A stretch of DNA of 64,000 nucleotides from Ignavibacteriaceae bacterium (GTDB lineage Bacteria; Bacteroidota; Ignavibacteria; Ignavibacteriales; Ignavibacteriaceae). The first letter of the stretch is position 1, and every line of letters starts with the position of its first letter. The notes beneath the pieces are model-generated. The model was not told where the DNA came from and ran no database searches. It worked only from the letters and a program-made list of their open reading frames with translations. Made by a program: the position numbers and the translations under genes. Location of the stretch: contig JALNZG010000011.1 of assembly GCA_023229425.1 (NCBI GenBank), positions 58,737 to 122,736 of the forward strand. Reading direction: 5' to 3'. Positions 35,363-44,878 of this stretch are shown piece after piece.

Positions 35363-36670
35363 ATGAAAATGTTAAAATTTTCTTTCGGTTTCTGGATGTT
35401 ATTTCTGGTAATATCCTTTTTCATGGCTCCAACAAGTAACGCAACAAGTCAATGGGCAAAAAAGACAGGTATTCCATGTTCTACTTGTCACACAGTTTTT
35501 CCAAGGTTGACCTCTTTCGGCGAGGAGTTCTTAAAGAACGGGTATCAGCTAGAAACTACTTATACGAAAAATTGGGAAGAAGCTTTTCCGATTGATGCAG
35601 GCGGTGTTAAGTTAGATAATGTTGATAATATTTTCGGTTTCAGATTAAATCTTACTCCATTTAAGCTTGAAACAAATTCATTTCAAAAAGATTCTGGCGC
35701 AGTAAAAGGTTCAAAAATTACTATCGGCGAAGCTAACTGGGCTCAAATGTTTATCGCCGGTCCTATTTATAAAGACATTTCTTTTTTCACTGAATTAGAA
35801 TATGCTCCATCAGGTTTTAAAATGGCTTGGTTCTATTTTAATTTCACGAACTTGTTCGGAAGTAAATTAGTAAACTTTCAAGTTGGTAGAATTACCCCTT
35901 TAGAATTTACATCTTTTCCAAACAGACTTCCTCAATTACCTGCTATCAAAAGTGAAGCTATGTTACTTAAATCTTCAGATGGTACAGGCGAACAGTCAAC
36001 TGATCTTTCTTCAGTTAGACCAGGTGCGCAGTATTTTGGCAGAACTGATTTGCTAACTTGGTATGCCGGTCTTACTCCCGGAACTGATCCAGCTTCAAAA
36101 GATCAATTCATGGATTATTGGGCAGGTATAATTTATAAATTACCAGAAGAACTTTTATCAGGTTTTGGCGGAAGTACTTTTACGTTGCATTACTACAAAG
36201 GTACAGACACAAAAAATACCGGAATTTCTGTTCCAGACTTAAAACAAGTTGAGAACAATTATACTCGTTTCTCTCCTCAAATCAACATTCGTTACAAAGA
36301 TAAAATTGATATTCAAGCTGCTTACATTTTAGGAACAGACGAGAACAGAAGTTTCAAAACTTCAGGAAATACAGATTTCAAATTTAGCGGTATTGCTCTT
36401 CAAGCCGGGTATATGCCAAACGAAACTATGCATTTTGCAGTTCACTTTGATCAATACTCTTCTAAAGACAATTTAACAAGCGGGACAAATAAAGACAAAC
36501 CGGTTTTTGAATTTATGAGAGTTGTTCCTGTTGCAACTTACATCATCAATGAGAACGTAAGAATTTCAGCATACTATGAAAAAAATCTTACTGCTGATAG
36601 ATTTGATGCAGCTGGAAAGAAATTAGATTTAGTTGATAGATTTTATGTCAATACAAGAGTTATGTTCTAA
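35363..36670 (+). CDS. Outer-membrane porin-like protein with a single N-terminal heme c motif
   Basis: This 435-residue protein has a signal peptide (to 'TSNA') followed at once by 'WAKKTGIPCSTCHTVFPRLTSFGEEFLKNGYQL', a CXXCH with the flanking pattern seen in a family of monoheme beta-barrel proteins from respiratory bacteria. The rest is amphipathic beta-strands ending in a terminal Phe (VNTRVMF), as expected for an outer-membrane barrel. A heme at the periplasmic mouth of a barrel could pass electrons towards the surface cytochromes encoded on both sides; this is inference. No T9SS tail is present, as expected for a barrel. The gene has its own terminator. Confidence 0.78.
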   Translation: MKMLKFSFGFWMLFLVISFFMAPTSNATSQWAKKTGIPCSTCHTVFPRLTSFGEEFLKNGYQLETTYTKNWEEAFPIDAGGVKLDNVDNIFGFRLNLTPFKLETNSFQKDSGAVKGSKITIGEANWAQMFIAGPIYKDISFFTELEYAPSGFKMAWFYFNFTNLFGSKLVNFQVGRITPLEFTSFPNRLPQLPAIKSEAMLLKSSDGTGEQSTDLSSVRPGAQYFGRTDLLTWYAGLTPGTDPASKDQFMDYWAGIIYKLPEELLSGFGGSTFTLHYYKGTDTKNTGISVPDLKQVENNYTRFSPQINIRYKDKIDIQAAYILGTDENRSFKTSGNTDFKFSGIALQAGYMPNETMHFAVHFDQYSSKDNLTSGTNKDKPVFEFMRVVPVATYIINENVRISAYYEKNLTADRFDAAGKKLDLVDRFYVNTRVMF

Positions 36671-36711
36671 TTTTTTTATCAGTTTTATAAAAGATACTCT
36701 TCTTTTGTAAT

Positions 36712-36748
36712 AAAAATCCCCGCCAAGAAATTTGCGGGGATTTTTTTA
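36712..36748 (+). terminator. Strong terminator after the heme-porin gene
   Basis: A 12-bp stem AAAAATCCCCGC/GCGGGGATTTTT with a 10-base loop ends in a run of T. The remainder of the 36671-36991 spacer holds the candidate enhancer site and sigma-54 promoter of the next gene. Confidence 0.92.
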
Positions 36749-36830
36749 TTTGGCGGTTTAACTTTGTTCTGCATGGCAGTTTACGGAGAAAAAATCAACG
36801 TACACAGTCATCAATTGCCAACATTCATCA

Positions 36831-36940
36831 TTCTTTATTTATAGAAAACTTTCCTAAAATCGGACAAAAAATAAAGTTCCCCTATTTTTTTAGTTAAATA
36901 CTACTTATTTGGCAATTTTATTTATGGAACATTATTTGCT
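36831..36940 (+). promoter_or_regulatory. Sigma-54 promoter with upstream TTCT-N8-AGAA dyad, before the first 9-heme cytochrome
   Basis: TGGAACA-TTAT-TTGCT at 36925-36940 has GG (36926-36927) and GC (36938-36939) exactly 10 bases apart, the sigma-54 -24/-12 signature. TTCTTTATTTATAGAA at 36831-36846 lies 80 bases upstream, in the place of an NtrC-type enhancer. The same pair is found before 51578 and at 54532-54643. The expected transcript start is about 40 bases before the ATG. Confidence 0.75.
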
Positions 36941-36991
36941 ACATTTGATACGTAATTAACAAATATTTCATATTCTTAAAAGAGGACATAT

Positions 36992-39454
36992 ATGAAACGA
37001 TATTTACGGTTTATTTTTCTTACACTCTTCATTGCTACGTTAGCTTTTCCACAGGCGGTAAAAGTACAACGGTTAGCAAAATCTGCTTTTCAACTTGGTC
37101 TCAGTTCTTCAACTGCAACCACATGGCCTGTCTCAAGCGGGCTTCGTGTTGTTGCAAAAGGACAAACAGTTTATTTCAAAGCCGATACAACCGGTTCGGG
37201 TGCTACAACGGTTACTTCTTTTGCATGGACTTTAACTTCTAAACCTGGTGGTTCTGCCGCCGCATTAGATACGGTTGATAAACAAACTACTAAGCTTGTT
37301 GTTGATCTTATCGGACAATACATTGTCACTGTAAGTGTTAACGGCGGAGCTAAAACTTCTGCCGATACTATTTTTGTTAGTACTTATTTGGGCGATATGA
37401 CCTCAAACTTCCCTGGATGTTTGTCAGCTTGTCATACTGATAAGGCTACTTACCTTCAAACAAATCACGCATCAATTTATCAAAAAGGAATCAGCGGAAC
37501 TTTATCCACTGCAAGCGCAACCGGCGTAACTTCCTATGGAACATACTGTGTTAAATGCCACACAACCGGCTGGGAAAAAAATGTTGCTAACGGTAACTTT
37601 GGCAATTTAGCTTATACAACAGGTTGGGATACTGCCTGGTATGCAATTGAAGTAGATTCTTTAAATTCAACAAAAACGACAGCTTATTTCAGACCTTATA
37701 ACACAAGCCGCTGGAATACTTTGAATACCGACGCTAAATATTCTACAGTTAAAAAATCTGCTATGATTACTTGCGAATCTTGCCATGGCGCTGGTAAAGA
37801 CCACTTGGGCGACAAAGCCAAAATCGGTAAAAGTGTTGACGCTGGCGTTTGTGGTCAATGTCATGAAAAATCAACCACAAAAGGTCCATTCGCTACATGG
37901 GCACAATCTACACATTCTAATATGCTTATAAGTAAAGGCGCTTCAAAGACCTCTACAGGATGTTTCCCATGCCATAGTGGTGTGGCTTTTGTTAAATTTA
38001 CTAACAACAAAACTACTCCTAATTATGCTCTTACTGATTTCTTCCCATCAGTTTCTTGCGCAACCTGCCACGATCCGCATGAATCAACAACTAACGCTGA
38101 TGGAACGCACTCATTGAAATTAAGAGCTCAGGTTCTTGATTCTCTTACAAACGGTGCTAAACCTCCGGTTGGTATCGGTGGTAAAGGTTTGCTTTGTATG
38201 AATTGCCATCATAGCCGTTATGATAATACCGCTAAACTTCAATTGGCTAAAGACATCTTAACAAAAAAAATTGCAGGTGCATTCCCTTCATTCAGCACAC
38301 ACGAAGGTTTCCAGGGCGATGTATACTTAGGTCTTAATTTCAATAATTTAGAAGGAAAAATTGCATTTCTGGCTGGAACTATGACTCATGATGGCGTTGC
38401 TGACGCTTGCGTTACTTGCCACATGGCTCAACCGGTTGGCAGCACAGATGCAACAGCAGACCACTCAATGAAGATGGTTGACACTAACGGTAATGACAAA
38501 GTTACTGCTTGTAGATCTTGCCATGGTAATATCAATTCATTTGAAGACATTAAAGCCAATTCAGATTATGACGGTGATGGAAAAGTTGAAGCTTCAATGA
38601 CTGAATTTGACGGTTTGATGGCTAACTTAAAATCATTGCTTGATACTACTTACTCAGCTACTACCGGGCTTTACACTGTTTCCAACTCTAAAGCAGATTC
38701 AGCAAGAATTGTTGCGAATGCAAACTTCCCAAGAAATCTTGACGGTATTTACAATTATCGTTGGTTAGAGAATGATTTGGGACATGGCGTTCATAATATG
38801 AGACTTGCTATTAATTTACTCACGTACACTATCCAATACATTAAATTTGGAGATATCCCTGTAGAACTAACGTCATTTGCCGGTTCAGTTAATAACGGAA
38901 TTGTTAGTTTGCAATGGCAGACAGCTACCGAGAAGAATAACAAAGGATTTGAAGTTCAACGTAAAGTTGGAACCAAATGGGAAACCATTGGTTTTGTAAA
39001 CGGTAAAGGAACTTCAACCGAAGTTAACAGATACAGCTATTCAGATAACTTATCAAAATTATCTGTATCAGGGAACATTTCTTACAGATTGCGTCAAGTT
39101 GATTTTGACGGAACTGCTATCTTAACAAAAGAAGTAAATGTAAGTTATACTTCAGCTCCTAAATCATTCAGTTTATCACAGAACTATCCAAATCCGTTCA
39201 ACCCATCAACGACAATTCGTTATGCGTTACCATTCGATAGTAATGTGAAGATCTCAATTTACAAAGTAACCGGTGAATTAGTAAAAGTTCTGGTAAGCGG
39301 AACAAAGACAGCCGGGAACTATGAAATTACAATGAACACAGCACATGAAAATGCAGAATTCTCATCAGGCATCTACTTCTACTCAATAGAAGCCAATGCA
39401 GTTGACGGATCGAACAGTTTCAAACAGACGAAGAAGATGATCCTTCTCAAGTAA
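36992..39454 (+). CDS. Multiheme c-type cytochrome (9 candidate heme sites) with Ig-like N-terminus and T9SS sorting domain, copy 1
   Basis: This 820-residue protein has a signal peptide (to 'LAFPQ') and an Ig/PKD-like beta domain (about 25-130). The heme region (about 135-520) holds one CX3CH (CLSACH) and eight CXXCH (CVKCH, CESCH, CGQCH, CFPCH, CATCH, CMNCH, CVTCH, CRSCH), with some resemblance to cytochrome c554-type folds. A Ca-site-like 'SDYDGDGKVE' follows, then the shared 'VPVELTSFAGS' module and T9SS tail. It is expected to be displayed on the cell surface. It is paralogous to 51578-54001 throughout. A sigma-54 promoter upstream and a strong terminator downstream make it a single-gene unit. 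Confidence 0.9.
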   Translation: MKRYLRFIFLTLFIATLAFPQAVKVQRLAKSAFQLGLSSSTATTWPVSSGLRVVAKGQTVYFKADTTGSGATTVTSFAWTLTSKPGGSAAALDTVDKQTTKLVVDLIGQYIVTVSVNGGAKTSADTIFVSTYLGDMTSNFPGCLSACHTDKATYLQTNHASIYQKGISGTLSTASATGVTSYGTYCVKCHTTGWEKNVANGNFGNLAYTTGWDTAWYAIEVDSLNSTKTTAYFRPYNTSRWNTLNTDAKYSTVKKSAMITCESCHGAGKDHLGDKAKIGKSVDAGVCGQCHEKSTTKGPFATWAQSTHSNMLISKGASKTSTGCFPCHSGVAFVKFTNNKTTPNYALTDFFPSVSCATCHDPHESTTNADGTHSLKLRAQVLDSLTNGAKPPVGIGGKGLLCMNCHHSRYDNTAKLQLAKDILTKKIAGAFPSFSTHEGFQGDVYLGLNFNNLEGKIAFLAGTMTHDGVADACVTCHMAQPVGSTDATADHSMKMVDTNGNDKVTACRSCHGNINSFEDIKANSDYDGDGKVEASMTEFDGLMANLKSLLDTTYSATTGLYTVSNSKADSARIVANANFPRNLDGIYNYRWLENDLGHGVHNMRLAINLLTYTIQYIKFGDIPVELTSFAGSVNNGIVSLQWQTATEKNNKGFEVQRKVGTKWETIGFVNGKGTSTEVNRYSYSDNLSKLSVSGNISYRLRQVDFDGTAILTKEVNVSYTSAPKSFSLSQNYPNPFNPSTTIRYALPFDSNVKISIYKVTGELVKVLVSGTKTAGNYEITMNTAHENAEFSSGIYFYSIEANAVDGSNSFKQTKKMILLK

Positions 39455-39483
39455 TTTCATCAGAAAGAAAATCTTTCTAAAAA

Positions 39484-39511
39484 AAGAGCCGCCTTTGTGC
39501 GGCTCTTTTTG
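39484..39511 (+). terminator. Terminator after 9-heme cytochrome copy 1 (copy 2 of a repeated terminator)
   Basis: The stem AAGAGCCGC/GCGGCTCTT with loop CTTTGT and T tract is the same as at 34893 and 54031, including the preceding AGAAAGAAAATCTTTCTA. The rest of the 39455-39768 spacer holds only the sigma-54-like site at 39694. Confidence 0.92.
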
Positions 39512-39693
39512 TTTTTAACCTACTCATGGCGCGCGTACTTTAAAAAAAAACACCAACAATTAAGCTTCTTTGAAGCGGACTTGACCGTAATGGGAATAAT
39601 ATCCACTCGCCTATTCTGTCGTCTCGTCGCCTAAATAGTCGAATCATTTCGTCTTCATTTCCCAAACTTGGCGTTTTCTTCTTCTTTTTTACC

Positions 39694-39709
39694 TGGCACA
39701 CTGATTGGT
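39694..39709 (+). promoter_or_regulatory. Sigma-54-like site before the small EF-hand protein gene
   Basis: TGGCACA-CTGA-TTGGT matches the -24 element exactly, but the -12 GC is GG. It is therefore a near match only; it lies 60 bases before the ATG. Confidence 0.4.
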
Positions 39710-39768
39710 ATAAAGGATTAAATATTGAATTATATGAAACGACTAATTGATCAAAAAGAGAAATTAAG

Positions 39769-40041
39769 ATGAAAACCTTGTTAATATTGTTTGTATTACT
39801 GTTATTCTGTTACCCGGTTGCCGCACAAGATTCAACCGGAGTAAAAGAGAAGAAAGAAAAAACCGTTTTGGAAGCCGATAAAAACGAGAATTCTTCTTTT
39901 GATAAGAAGAAGAATGATGTGTTCATAGATAAAGACGGAGACGGTATCTGCGATTTCCGTGCTAAAGGAATGAGTTTTGAAAAATTTCGTAAACGGAACC
40001 ACCAGGGTCTTGGACAAGGGAAAGGAAAGGGAAAAAATTGA
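39769..40041 (+). CDS. Small secreted protein with EF-hand-like loop and Gly/Lys-rich tail
   Basis: This 90-residue protein has a signal peptide (to 'PVAAQ'), a Lys/Glu-rich stretch, then 'IDKDGDGICDFRAKG', an EF-hand/TSP3-like calcium loop that includes one Cys, and a basic 'GQGKGKGKN' end. It overlaps the start of the next gene by 4 bases, so the two are coupled. It resembles in plan the small protein at 44879-45271. The function is unknown; a metal-binding accessory to the surface redox proteins is a guess. Confidence 0.65.
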   Translation: MKTLLILFVLLLFCYPVAAQDSTGVKEKKEKTVLEADKNENSSFDKKKNDVFIDKDGDGICDFRAKGMSFEKFRKRNHQGLGQGKGKGKN

Positions 40042-41114
40042 AAACGATAATCTTCTTATTTACAGCTTTTTTATTTTCGCATACATTGCATGCACAGCTT
40101 GAGGTCTATTCCGAATTTTACCGGTATTCCGACGACAATATTTATAACAGTTCGGCAAAAGTTTCGGATAATATTTACAATACTTCTTTTAACGGAGCTT
40201 ATAACTTCAGCAGCGGAAAAAACACGTTGCAGTTGTATAATCAAAATACATTGAGTTATTACCAGGAAAATATTGGAACTTCGTCGTTTTTAAGAAAATT
40301 CGGCGCTGCAGATAATGTAAAACTTTCTGAAATATCTCAACTTAATCTTGGAATTAATTACAGCATAAAGAATAACCGGGATGTTTTTACTCTTCTCGAT
40401 TTTTCTCAAATCTCTGCTTATGGAAATCTAAGATATTCTTTTTCCGAATCAGATTTTCTTACCGGCGGATATGCTTATTACAACAACAGCTTTACTAATT
40501 TTTCTTTATTCTCGCACGCTGTTCATAAAATTTTTCTTAGATTTAATAGTTCGTTTGAAACAGAAACCTCTCTTATTCTCGGCGGCGATGTAAGCGCAAA
40601 ATTATATCCGGAAAATGAAGGAACTCCTGGAAGCGAAGCATATCAACTCAATTTATTTGCGCAAGTTGGACAAGCGTTAACAAATAACACCGGCTTAAGC
40701 GCATATTTTAAGTTGCGAAGTAATCTGTCACAAGTAGCCCGCACTTTTTATTACGACAATACACTCTTTTATCAAGATGAACTTTTTAATGATGTTTTTT
40801 CAAACGAAGGTTTTGAAACCGGGATGTCCTTAACTAAAATATTCTCTTCAACTTTTGGAGTGAAAGCCGAATTTGTTTATGCTAAACGGGAATATTCTAC
40901 TCTTCCTGTGTTAGACTTTGAAGGGAACATTATCGCTTCTTCACGGATTGATAATCAGGTTGCTTTTGGAATAGAATTGCAAAAAGATATTTCAAGTTAT
41001 CTGCGGGGCGTTTCTGTTCAAGCTAACTGGAACTACCTTTTTAATACTTCGAATGACCGCTTTTACAAATACGATAATCAACTCTTTTCAATTGGACTTG
41101 ACTACGCTTTCTAA
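40038..41114 (+). CDS. Outer-membrane beta-barrel protein of unknown function
   Basis: This 358-residue protein starts from a TTG whose last two bases overlap the TGA of the preceding gene. A signal peptide (to 'TLHAQ') is followed by many amphipathic beta-strands rich in Tyr, Phe, Asn and Ser. The C-terminus is 'IGLDYAF', an aromatic end like that of outer-membrane barrels. It has no heme motif and no T9SS tail. Translational coupling with the EF-hand-like protein suggests joint action at the outer membrane. Confidence 0.7.
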   Translation: MKTIIFLFTAFLFSHTLHAQLEVYSEFYRYSDDNIYNSSAKVSDNIYNTSFNGAYNFSSGKNTLQLYNQNTLSYYQENIGTSSFLRKFGAADNVKLSEISQLNLGINYSIKNNRDVFTLLDFSQISAYGNLRYSFSESDFLTGGYAYYNNSFTNFSLFSHAVHKIFLRFNSSFETETSLILGGDVSAKLYPENEGTPGSEAYQLNLFAQVGQALTNNTGLSAYFKLRSNLSQVARTFYYDNTLFYQDELFNDVFSNEGFETGMSLTKIFSSTFGVKAEFVYAKREYSTLPVLDFEGNIIASSRIDNQVAFGIELQKDISSYLRGVSVQANWNYLFNTSNDRFYKYDNQLFSIGLDYAF

Positions 41115-41143
41115 CCACGAGATGTTAAAAACGCATCGTGATT

Positions 41144-41179
41144 GTGTTCTTAATCCTGATCGTGCTCTTAATCGTAATC
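41144..41179. repeat. Two 18-bp tandem units in a convergent spacer
   Basis: GTGTTCTTAATCCTGATC is followed directly by GTGCTCTTAATCGTAATC and then by a T run. It is of the 'CTTAATC' phrase type also seen at 14555-14623. Confidence 0.5.
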
Positions 41180-41260
41180 GTTTTTAAGTAGTTAAAGCAT
41201 GTGAAGATTATGACAAAGACGGTGTATGGTGATTCGTTCTATTTATAATCAGCGAGGGAT

Positions 41261-42622
41261 TTAATTTCTTATTCCATACTTCTGAAGTTTATACCGCAAA
41301 TTTCTTTCTGTAAGCCCTAACAATTTCCCCGCCTGTGTTTGGTTGCCATTGCTTTTCGATAGAGCATTAACAATTAATTTCTTTTCAAGGGTTTCAACTA
41401 TTTCGATGAGAGTTCCTTCTTGTAGTTCCTTTGTTTGTTCAGCTACAAAACCTTTTATTGACAGTGGTAAATCATGTTGGGTAAGCGTATTTCCTCTCGC
41501 TAAAACAACAGCGCGTTCAATACTGTTTTCGAGTTCGCGGACATTCCCCGGATAAGCGTATTTCATCAATAGATCAACCGCTTCTTTCGAAATGGAAAAG
41601 GATTCTTTGTTATTTTCTTCCGCATATTTGGTGAGAAAAAATTCTATTAAAGGAAGAATATCTTCTTTTCGTTCGCGAAGCGGAGGGATTTTAATTGCAA
41701 CAATATTGAGCCGGTAAAATAAGTCTTCTCGGAAGGTTCCCTCTTTTATTTTCTTTTCCAAATTTTGATTTGTCGCAGCAATAATGCGTACATCAATAGG
41801 AATTGTTTCTGTGCTGCCAACCCGTTCGATTTGCTGTTCCTGCAGAACGCGTAGTAATTTTACTTGCATCGGCAAAGGAACATCGCCAATTTCATCAAGA
41901 AAAATTGTCCCTTTATCGGCTAATTCAAAACGTCCTTTTTTCATTTTATCTGCACCGGTAAAAGCGCCCCGCTCATGTCCGAACAATTCACTTTCCATTA
42001 AATTTTCCGAGAGAGCCGGAATATTAACTGCAATAAAAGCATTGTTTTTTCTCGGACTTATAAAGTGAATTGCTTTGGCTAACACTTCTTTTCCCGTTCC
42101 GTTTTCACCGGTGATTAAAACCGTAGCTTTGCTTTCTGCAACGCGCGCAGCAAGACTTATTGCTTCTTCCATGCGCGGTGATTGGGAAATAATTGAAGAT
42201 ATTTTGAACCGTTCTTCGAGCTGTTGTTTTAAATATTGATTTTCAGATTTAAGGTTTTTATTTTCAATTATTCTTTCAAGCAGAAGATCAAGTTCATCAA
42301 GATCAATTGGCTTTGCAAGATAATCATATGCGCCAAGCCGCATGGCTTTTACAGCATTTTCAACGGTGCCGAATGCGGTAACCATAACAAAACTGATCTC
42401 AGGATTAATAATTTTAACGGCTTCCAGAACTTCTATGCCGGTTTTGTCGGGCATTTTGAAATCCGAAATAATAATATCTATCGGGTTGCATTGCGCAAGG
42501 CGGATGCCCTCTTCTCCTGAGCCTGCCGTGTAAACGGTGAATCCTTTTTTCTTTAAATACCCGCTAAGAATATCCCGCTGCCCCTGTTCATCATCAATAA
42601 GTAATAAGTTAAAGTGTTTCAT
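41261..42622 (-). CDS. NtrC-family sigma-54-dependent response regulator
   Basis: This 453-residue protein has a receiver domain (D54 in 'IISDFKMP', K104), an AAA+ domain with Walker A GENGTGKE (172-179), the sigma-54 contact loop GAFTGA (219-224), Walker B 'FLDE' (241-244) and a C-terminal Fis-type helix-turn-helix ('NQTQAGKLLGLTERNLRYKL'). All parts are intact, so it should activate sigma-54 promoters when phosphorylated. Its start overlaps the end of the kinase gene by 14 bases. Sigma-54 promoters before the adjacent small-protein gene and before both 9-heme cytochrome genes are its obvious candidate targets. Confidence 0.95.
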   Translation of the reverse strand: MKHFNLLLIDDEQGQRDILSGYLKKKGFTVYTAGSGEEGIRLAQCNPIDIIISDFKMPDKTGIEVLEAVKIINPEISFVMVTAFGTVENAVKAMRLGAYDYLAKPIDLDELDLLLERIIENKNLKSENQYLKQQLEERFKISSIISQSPRMEEAISLAARVAESKATVLITGENGTGKEVLAKAIHFISPRKNNAFIAVNIPALSENLMESELFGHERGAFTGADKMKKGRFELADKGTIFLDEIGDVPLPMQVKLLRVLQEQQIERVGSTETIPIDVRIIAATNQNLEKKIKEGTFREDLFYRLNIVAIKIPPLRERKEDILPLIEFFLTKYAEENNKESFSISKEAVDLLMKYAYPGNVRELENSIERAVVLARGNTLTQHDLPLSIKGFVAEQTKELQEGTLIEIVETLEKKLIVNALSKSNGNQTQAGKLLGLTERNLRYKLQKYGIRN

Positions 42623-44636
42623 AGTCTGGAATCATAATAGTGAAAGTTGTTCCGTTATTTACTTTGCTTGCAACATTAATTGTGCCATTATGTTGATTCA
42701 CAATTTTCTGTGCAATGCTTAACCCTAAACCGTTGCCTTCTTTTTTTGTAGTGAAATACAAATTGAAAATCTTTGAAAGATTCTCTTCGGAAATTCCTTT
42801 TCCATCGTCTGTTATTTTGATAAAAATATTCTGATCTTTTTTATCATAGGTAAGAACAACGGATCCATTTTCTCTTACAGCATCAAATGCATTTTGCAGG
42901 AGATTCATCATCGTTTGTTTCATCAGTTCCGGGTCAATAGCCATCTCAAATTCATTTTTATCATCTACCTGGAAATAAATGCCGCGCTGCTTTGCCTGTT
43001 CGTTGAAGAGGAGCGCTATTTCATTGAAGAATTCAGCGGAGTTGATGTTCTTTTTCTGCAAGTCAATTGGTTTTGCGTAATTCAGAAACTGCGTAATTAT
43101 TTTATTGATTCTGTCAACTTCGGTTTTTAGCACTTTTGTAATATCAAGATATTCGGCGCTTCCTTCAACGGGAATAAATTCTCTGTTCAACCGTTGTGCG
43201 ATCATTCCAATTGCATTTATCGGGTTACGGATTTCATGCGCAACGCCTGAAGCTAACTCGCCCATTGCCGAAAGTTTTTCATTCCGTTTTTTTTGCTCTT
43301 CCAATTGCCTGGCTTCGGTTAAATCTTTGATAACTAAAGTTGTGTTGCGCTCTTCATCATCGTTTTGTGAAACAGTGATTGAAAGATATTTAACTCCGGA
43401 ATCAGTAGATATTTCAGTTGAAAATTCAGATGCGGATTTATTCGCTTGGGTATTAAATAATTTTAAAGCTTCAAACAATTCTTTGGAACAGGAAGAAAGA
43501 GAAAAATTAAGAACCTTATCTGAGGACTTTTGAAAAAGTTTTTCCGCTTGTTTATTAAAAAGTGAAATATGAAAATTTCTATCTACTACAATTACCGCTT
43601 CCCCCATATTTTCTAATACTGCGCCGGTAAATGATTTAAATTTGCTTAATTCACTCGATACTGATTTGAGGTTTTGCATCGTAAAAACAATACTTAAAAC
43701 GATAATTGAAATTGCCGCAAGCAAAAAAGAAATAATCACTACTCTGCGAACCATTCTCGTCTCTAAATTGCGGATTTCGTCCATCGCCAGTCCAATGCGA
43801 AATACTCCTACAATTTCATCATTATACCGAAGTTGTTGAATAACTTCATAGACCATATTTCCTTTATAAGAAAATTCGCGTGTAAAAGGTTTATCGTTGT
43901 TTAATGCTTGTTGCAGCAGTGCATCTTCATGAATGGAATTAATTTTTGATATCCCTTTGCTTGCAGCCAGGATGCCGCCTGAGTCTTGTAAAACAATATA
44001 AACGATGCCCGGATTGGAAGCGATATCCTGGACAATTTTCCCGATCCCGATTTTTTTTCTAAACTCTAAAAAAGAAGCGGCGTCAAAATTAATAATGATC
44101 GCTCCCTTCCGGTTTGCACGTGAGACAGCAACCGCATAGCGCAAACCCTTATTAAAACGAGCCTCCTTTAAACCAATAATAACTTCATCGGCTTTGCCGG
44201 CAAGAAGTCGTTCTATTTCAGGTGGGCGGTTCATATTCTTTTCTGTATGTAAATGCCCTGGCACGGGAATTCCATTAGATAAAATACGAACTCCTTTTTC
44301 GTTCAAAATATTTATTCTAAAGAGAGCGTTCATTTTACTAAAAGTAATTAGGTCTTCGTTGGTTAATCTGCCTGAGCTATCTAGGTTTCTGATAAATCTT
44401 GCATTGTTCAATAAGCGTTCGGTAAGCAGGTTTTCTATTTCATCTGAAGCGTGTAGAGTATTAATACTGGTTAGGCGGATGGTTTCAATAAGTGATGCCG
44501 ATTGTCTCTCAAGCAGTCGGTAGATTTCTTTTTTACTTTCGCTCAGTTCAAAATATGCAGATGCTATCATCACCATTCCGATTATCAAAGAAATGATGAT
44601 AATTATTTTAGGGTGCAATCTAAATTTATTTTTCAT
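42609..44636 (-). CDS. Membrane sensor histidine kinase (ZraS/NtrB-like) paired with the NtrC-type regulator
   Basis: The frame is open to 44759, but the ATG at 44636 (MKNKFRLHPK) gives a normal short cytoplasmic N-terminus before TM1, and is preferred. A periplasmic sensor of about 260 residues is followed by TM2, a PAS-like domain ('AVIVVDRNFHISLFN'), a HisKA domain with 'VAHEIRNPINAI', and an HATPase domain with 'NLLQNAFDAV' and 'GNGLGLSIAQ'. It should control the NtrC-type regulator. The ligand or redox signal sensed in the periplasm is unknown. Confidence 0.93.
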   Translation of the reverse strand: MKNKFRLHPKIIIIISLIIGMVMIASAYFELSESKKEIYRLLERQSASLIETIRLTSINTLHASDEIENLLTERLLNNARFIRNLDSSGRLTNEDLITFSKMNALFRINILNEKGVRILSNGIPVPGHLHTEKNMNRPPEIERLLAGKADEVIIGLKEARFNKGLRYAVAVSRANRKGAIIINFDAASFLEFRKKIGIGKIVQDIASNPGIVYIVLQDSGGILAASKGISKINSIHEDALLQQALNNDKPFTREFSYKGNMVYEVIQQLRYNDEIVGVFRIGLAMDEIRNLETRMVRRVVIISFLLAAISIIVLSIVFTMQNLKSVSSELSKFKSFTGAVLENMGEAVIVVDRNFHISLFNKQAEKLFQKSSDKVLNFSLSSCSKELFEALKLFNTQANKSASEFSTEISTDSGVKYLSITVSQNDDEERNTTLVIKDLTEARQLEEQKKRNEKLSAMGELASGVAHEIRNPINAIGMIAQRLNREFIPVEGSAEYLDITKVLKTEVDRINKIITQFLNYAKPIDLQKKNINSAEFFNEIALLFNEQAKQRGIYFQVDDKNEFEMAIDPELMKQTMMNLLQNAFDAVRENGSVVLTYDKKDQNIFIKITDDGKGISEENLSKIFNLYFTTKKEGNGLGLSIAQKIVNQHNGTINVASKVNNGTTFTIMIPDYETL

Positions 44637-44772
44637 AAGTAAACTTAAAATAAGACTTTGTAAAATAAGTACAAATGTTTGATTCCATACTTTGGTTATA
44701 GATTCTTGTTCTCTTCGACATTCGTGTCGTACGGAAGCGTCAAGATAGTCGAACTTCATTTCAACCTATTAG

Positions 44773-44808
44773 AAAACACTTCATTCTAAAGGGAAAAGAC
44801 AGTGTTTT
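44773..44808. promoter_or_regulatory. Inverted repeat AAAACACT-N20-AGTGTTTT just upstream of a sigma-54 promoter
   Basis: Perfect 8-base arms at 44773-44780 and 44801-44808 end 5 bases before the -24 element, between the divergent kinase gene and the Gly-rich small protein gene. It could be an activator or repressor site for either gene. Confidence 0.4.
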
Positions 44809-44812
44809 GTTT

Positions 44813-44827
44813 TGGCACGGTGGTTGC
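44813..44827 (+). promoter_or_regulatory. Consensus sigma-54 promoter before the Gly-rich small protein gene
   Basis: TGGCACG-GTGG-TTGC matches the sigma-54 consensus (TGGCACG-N4-TTGC) without mismatch and lies 52 bases before the ATG, next to the NtrC-type regulator operon. Confidence 0.85.
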
Positions 44828-44878
44828 CTAATCACTATCGAACTAATAATTATAAACCAAAACAAAAGGAGTTATCTC

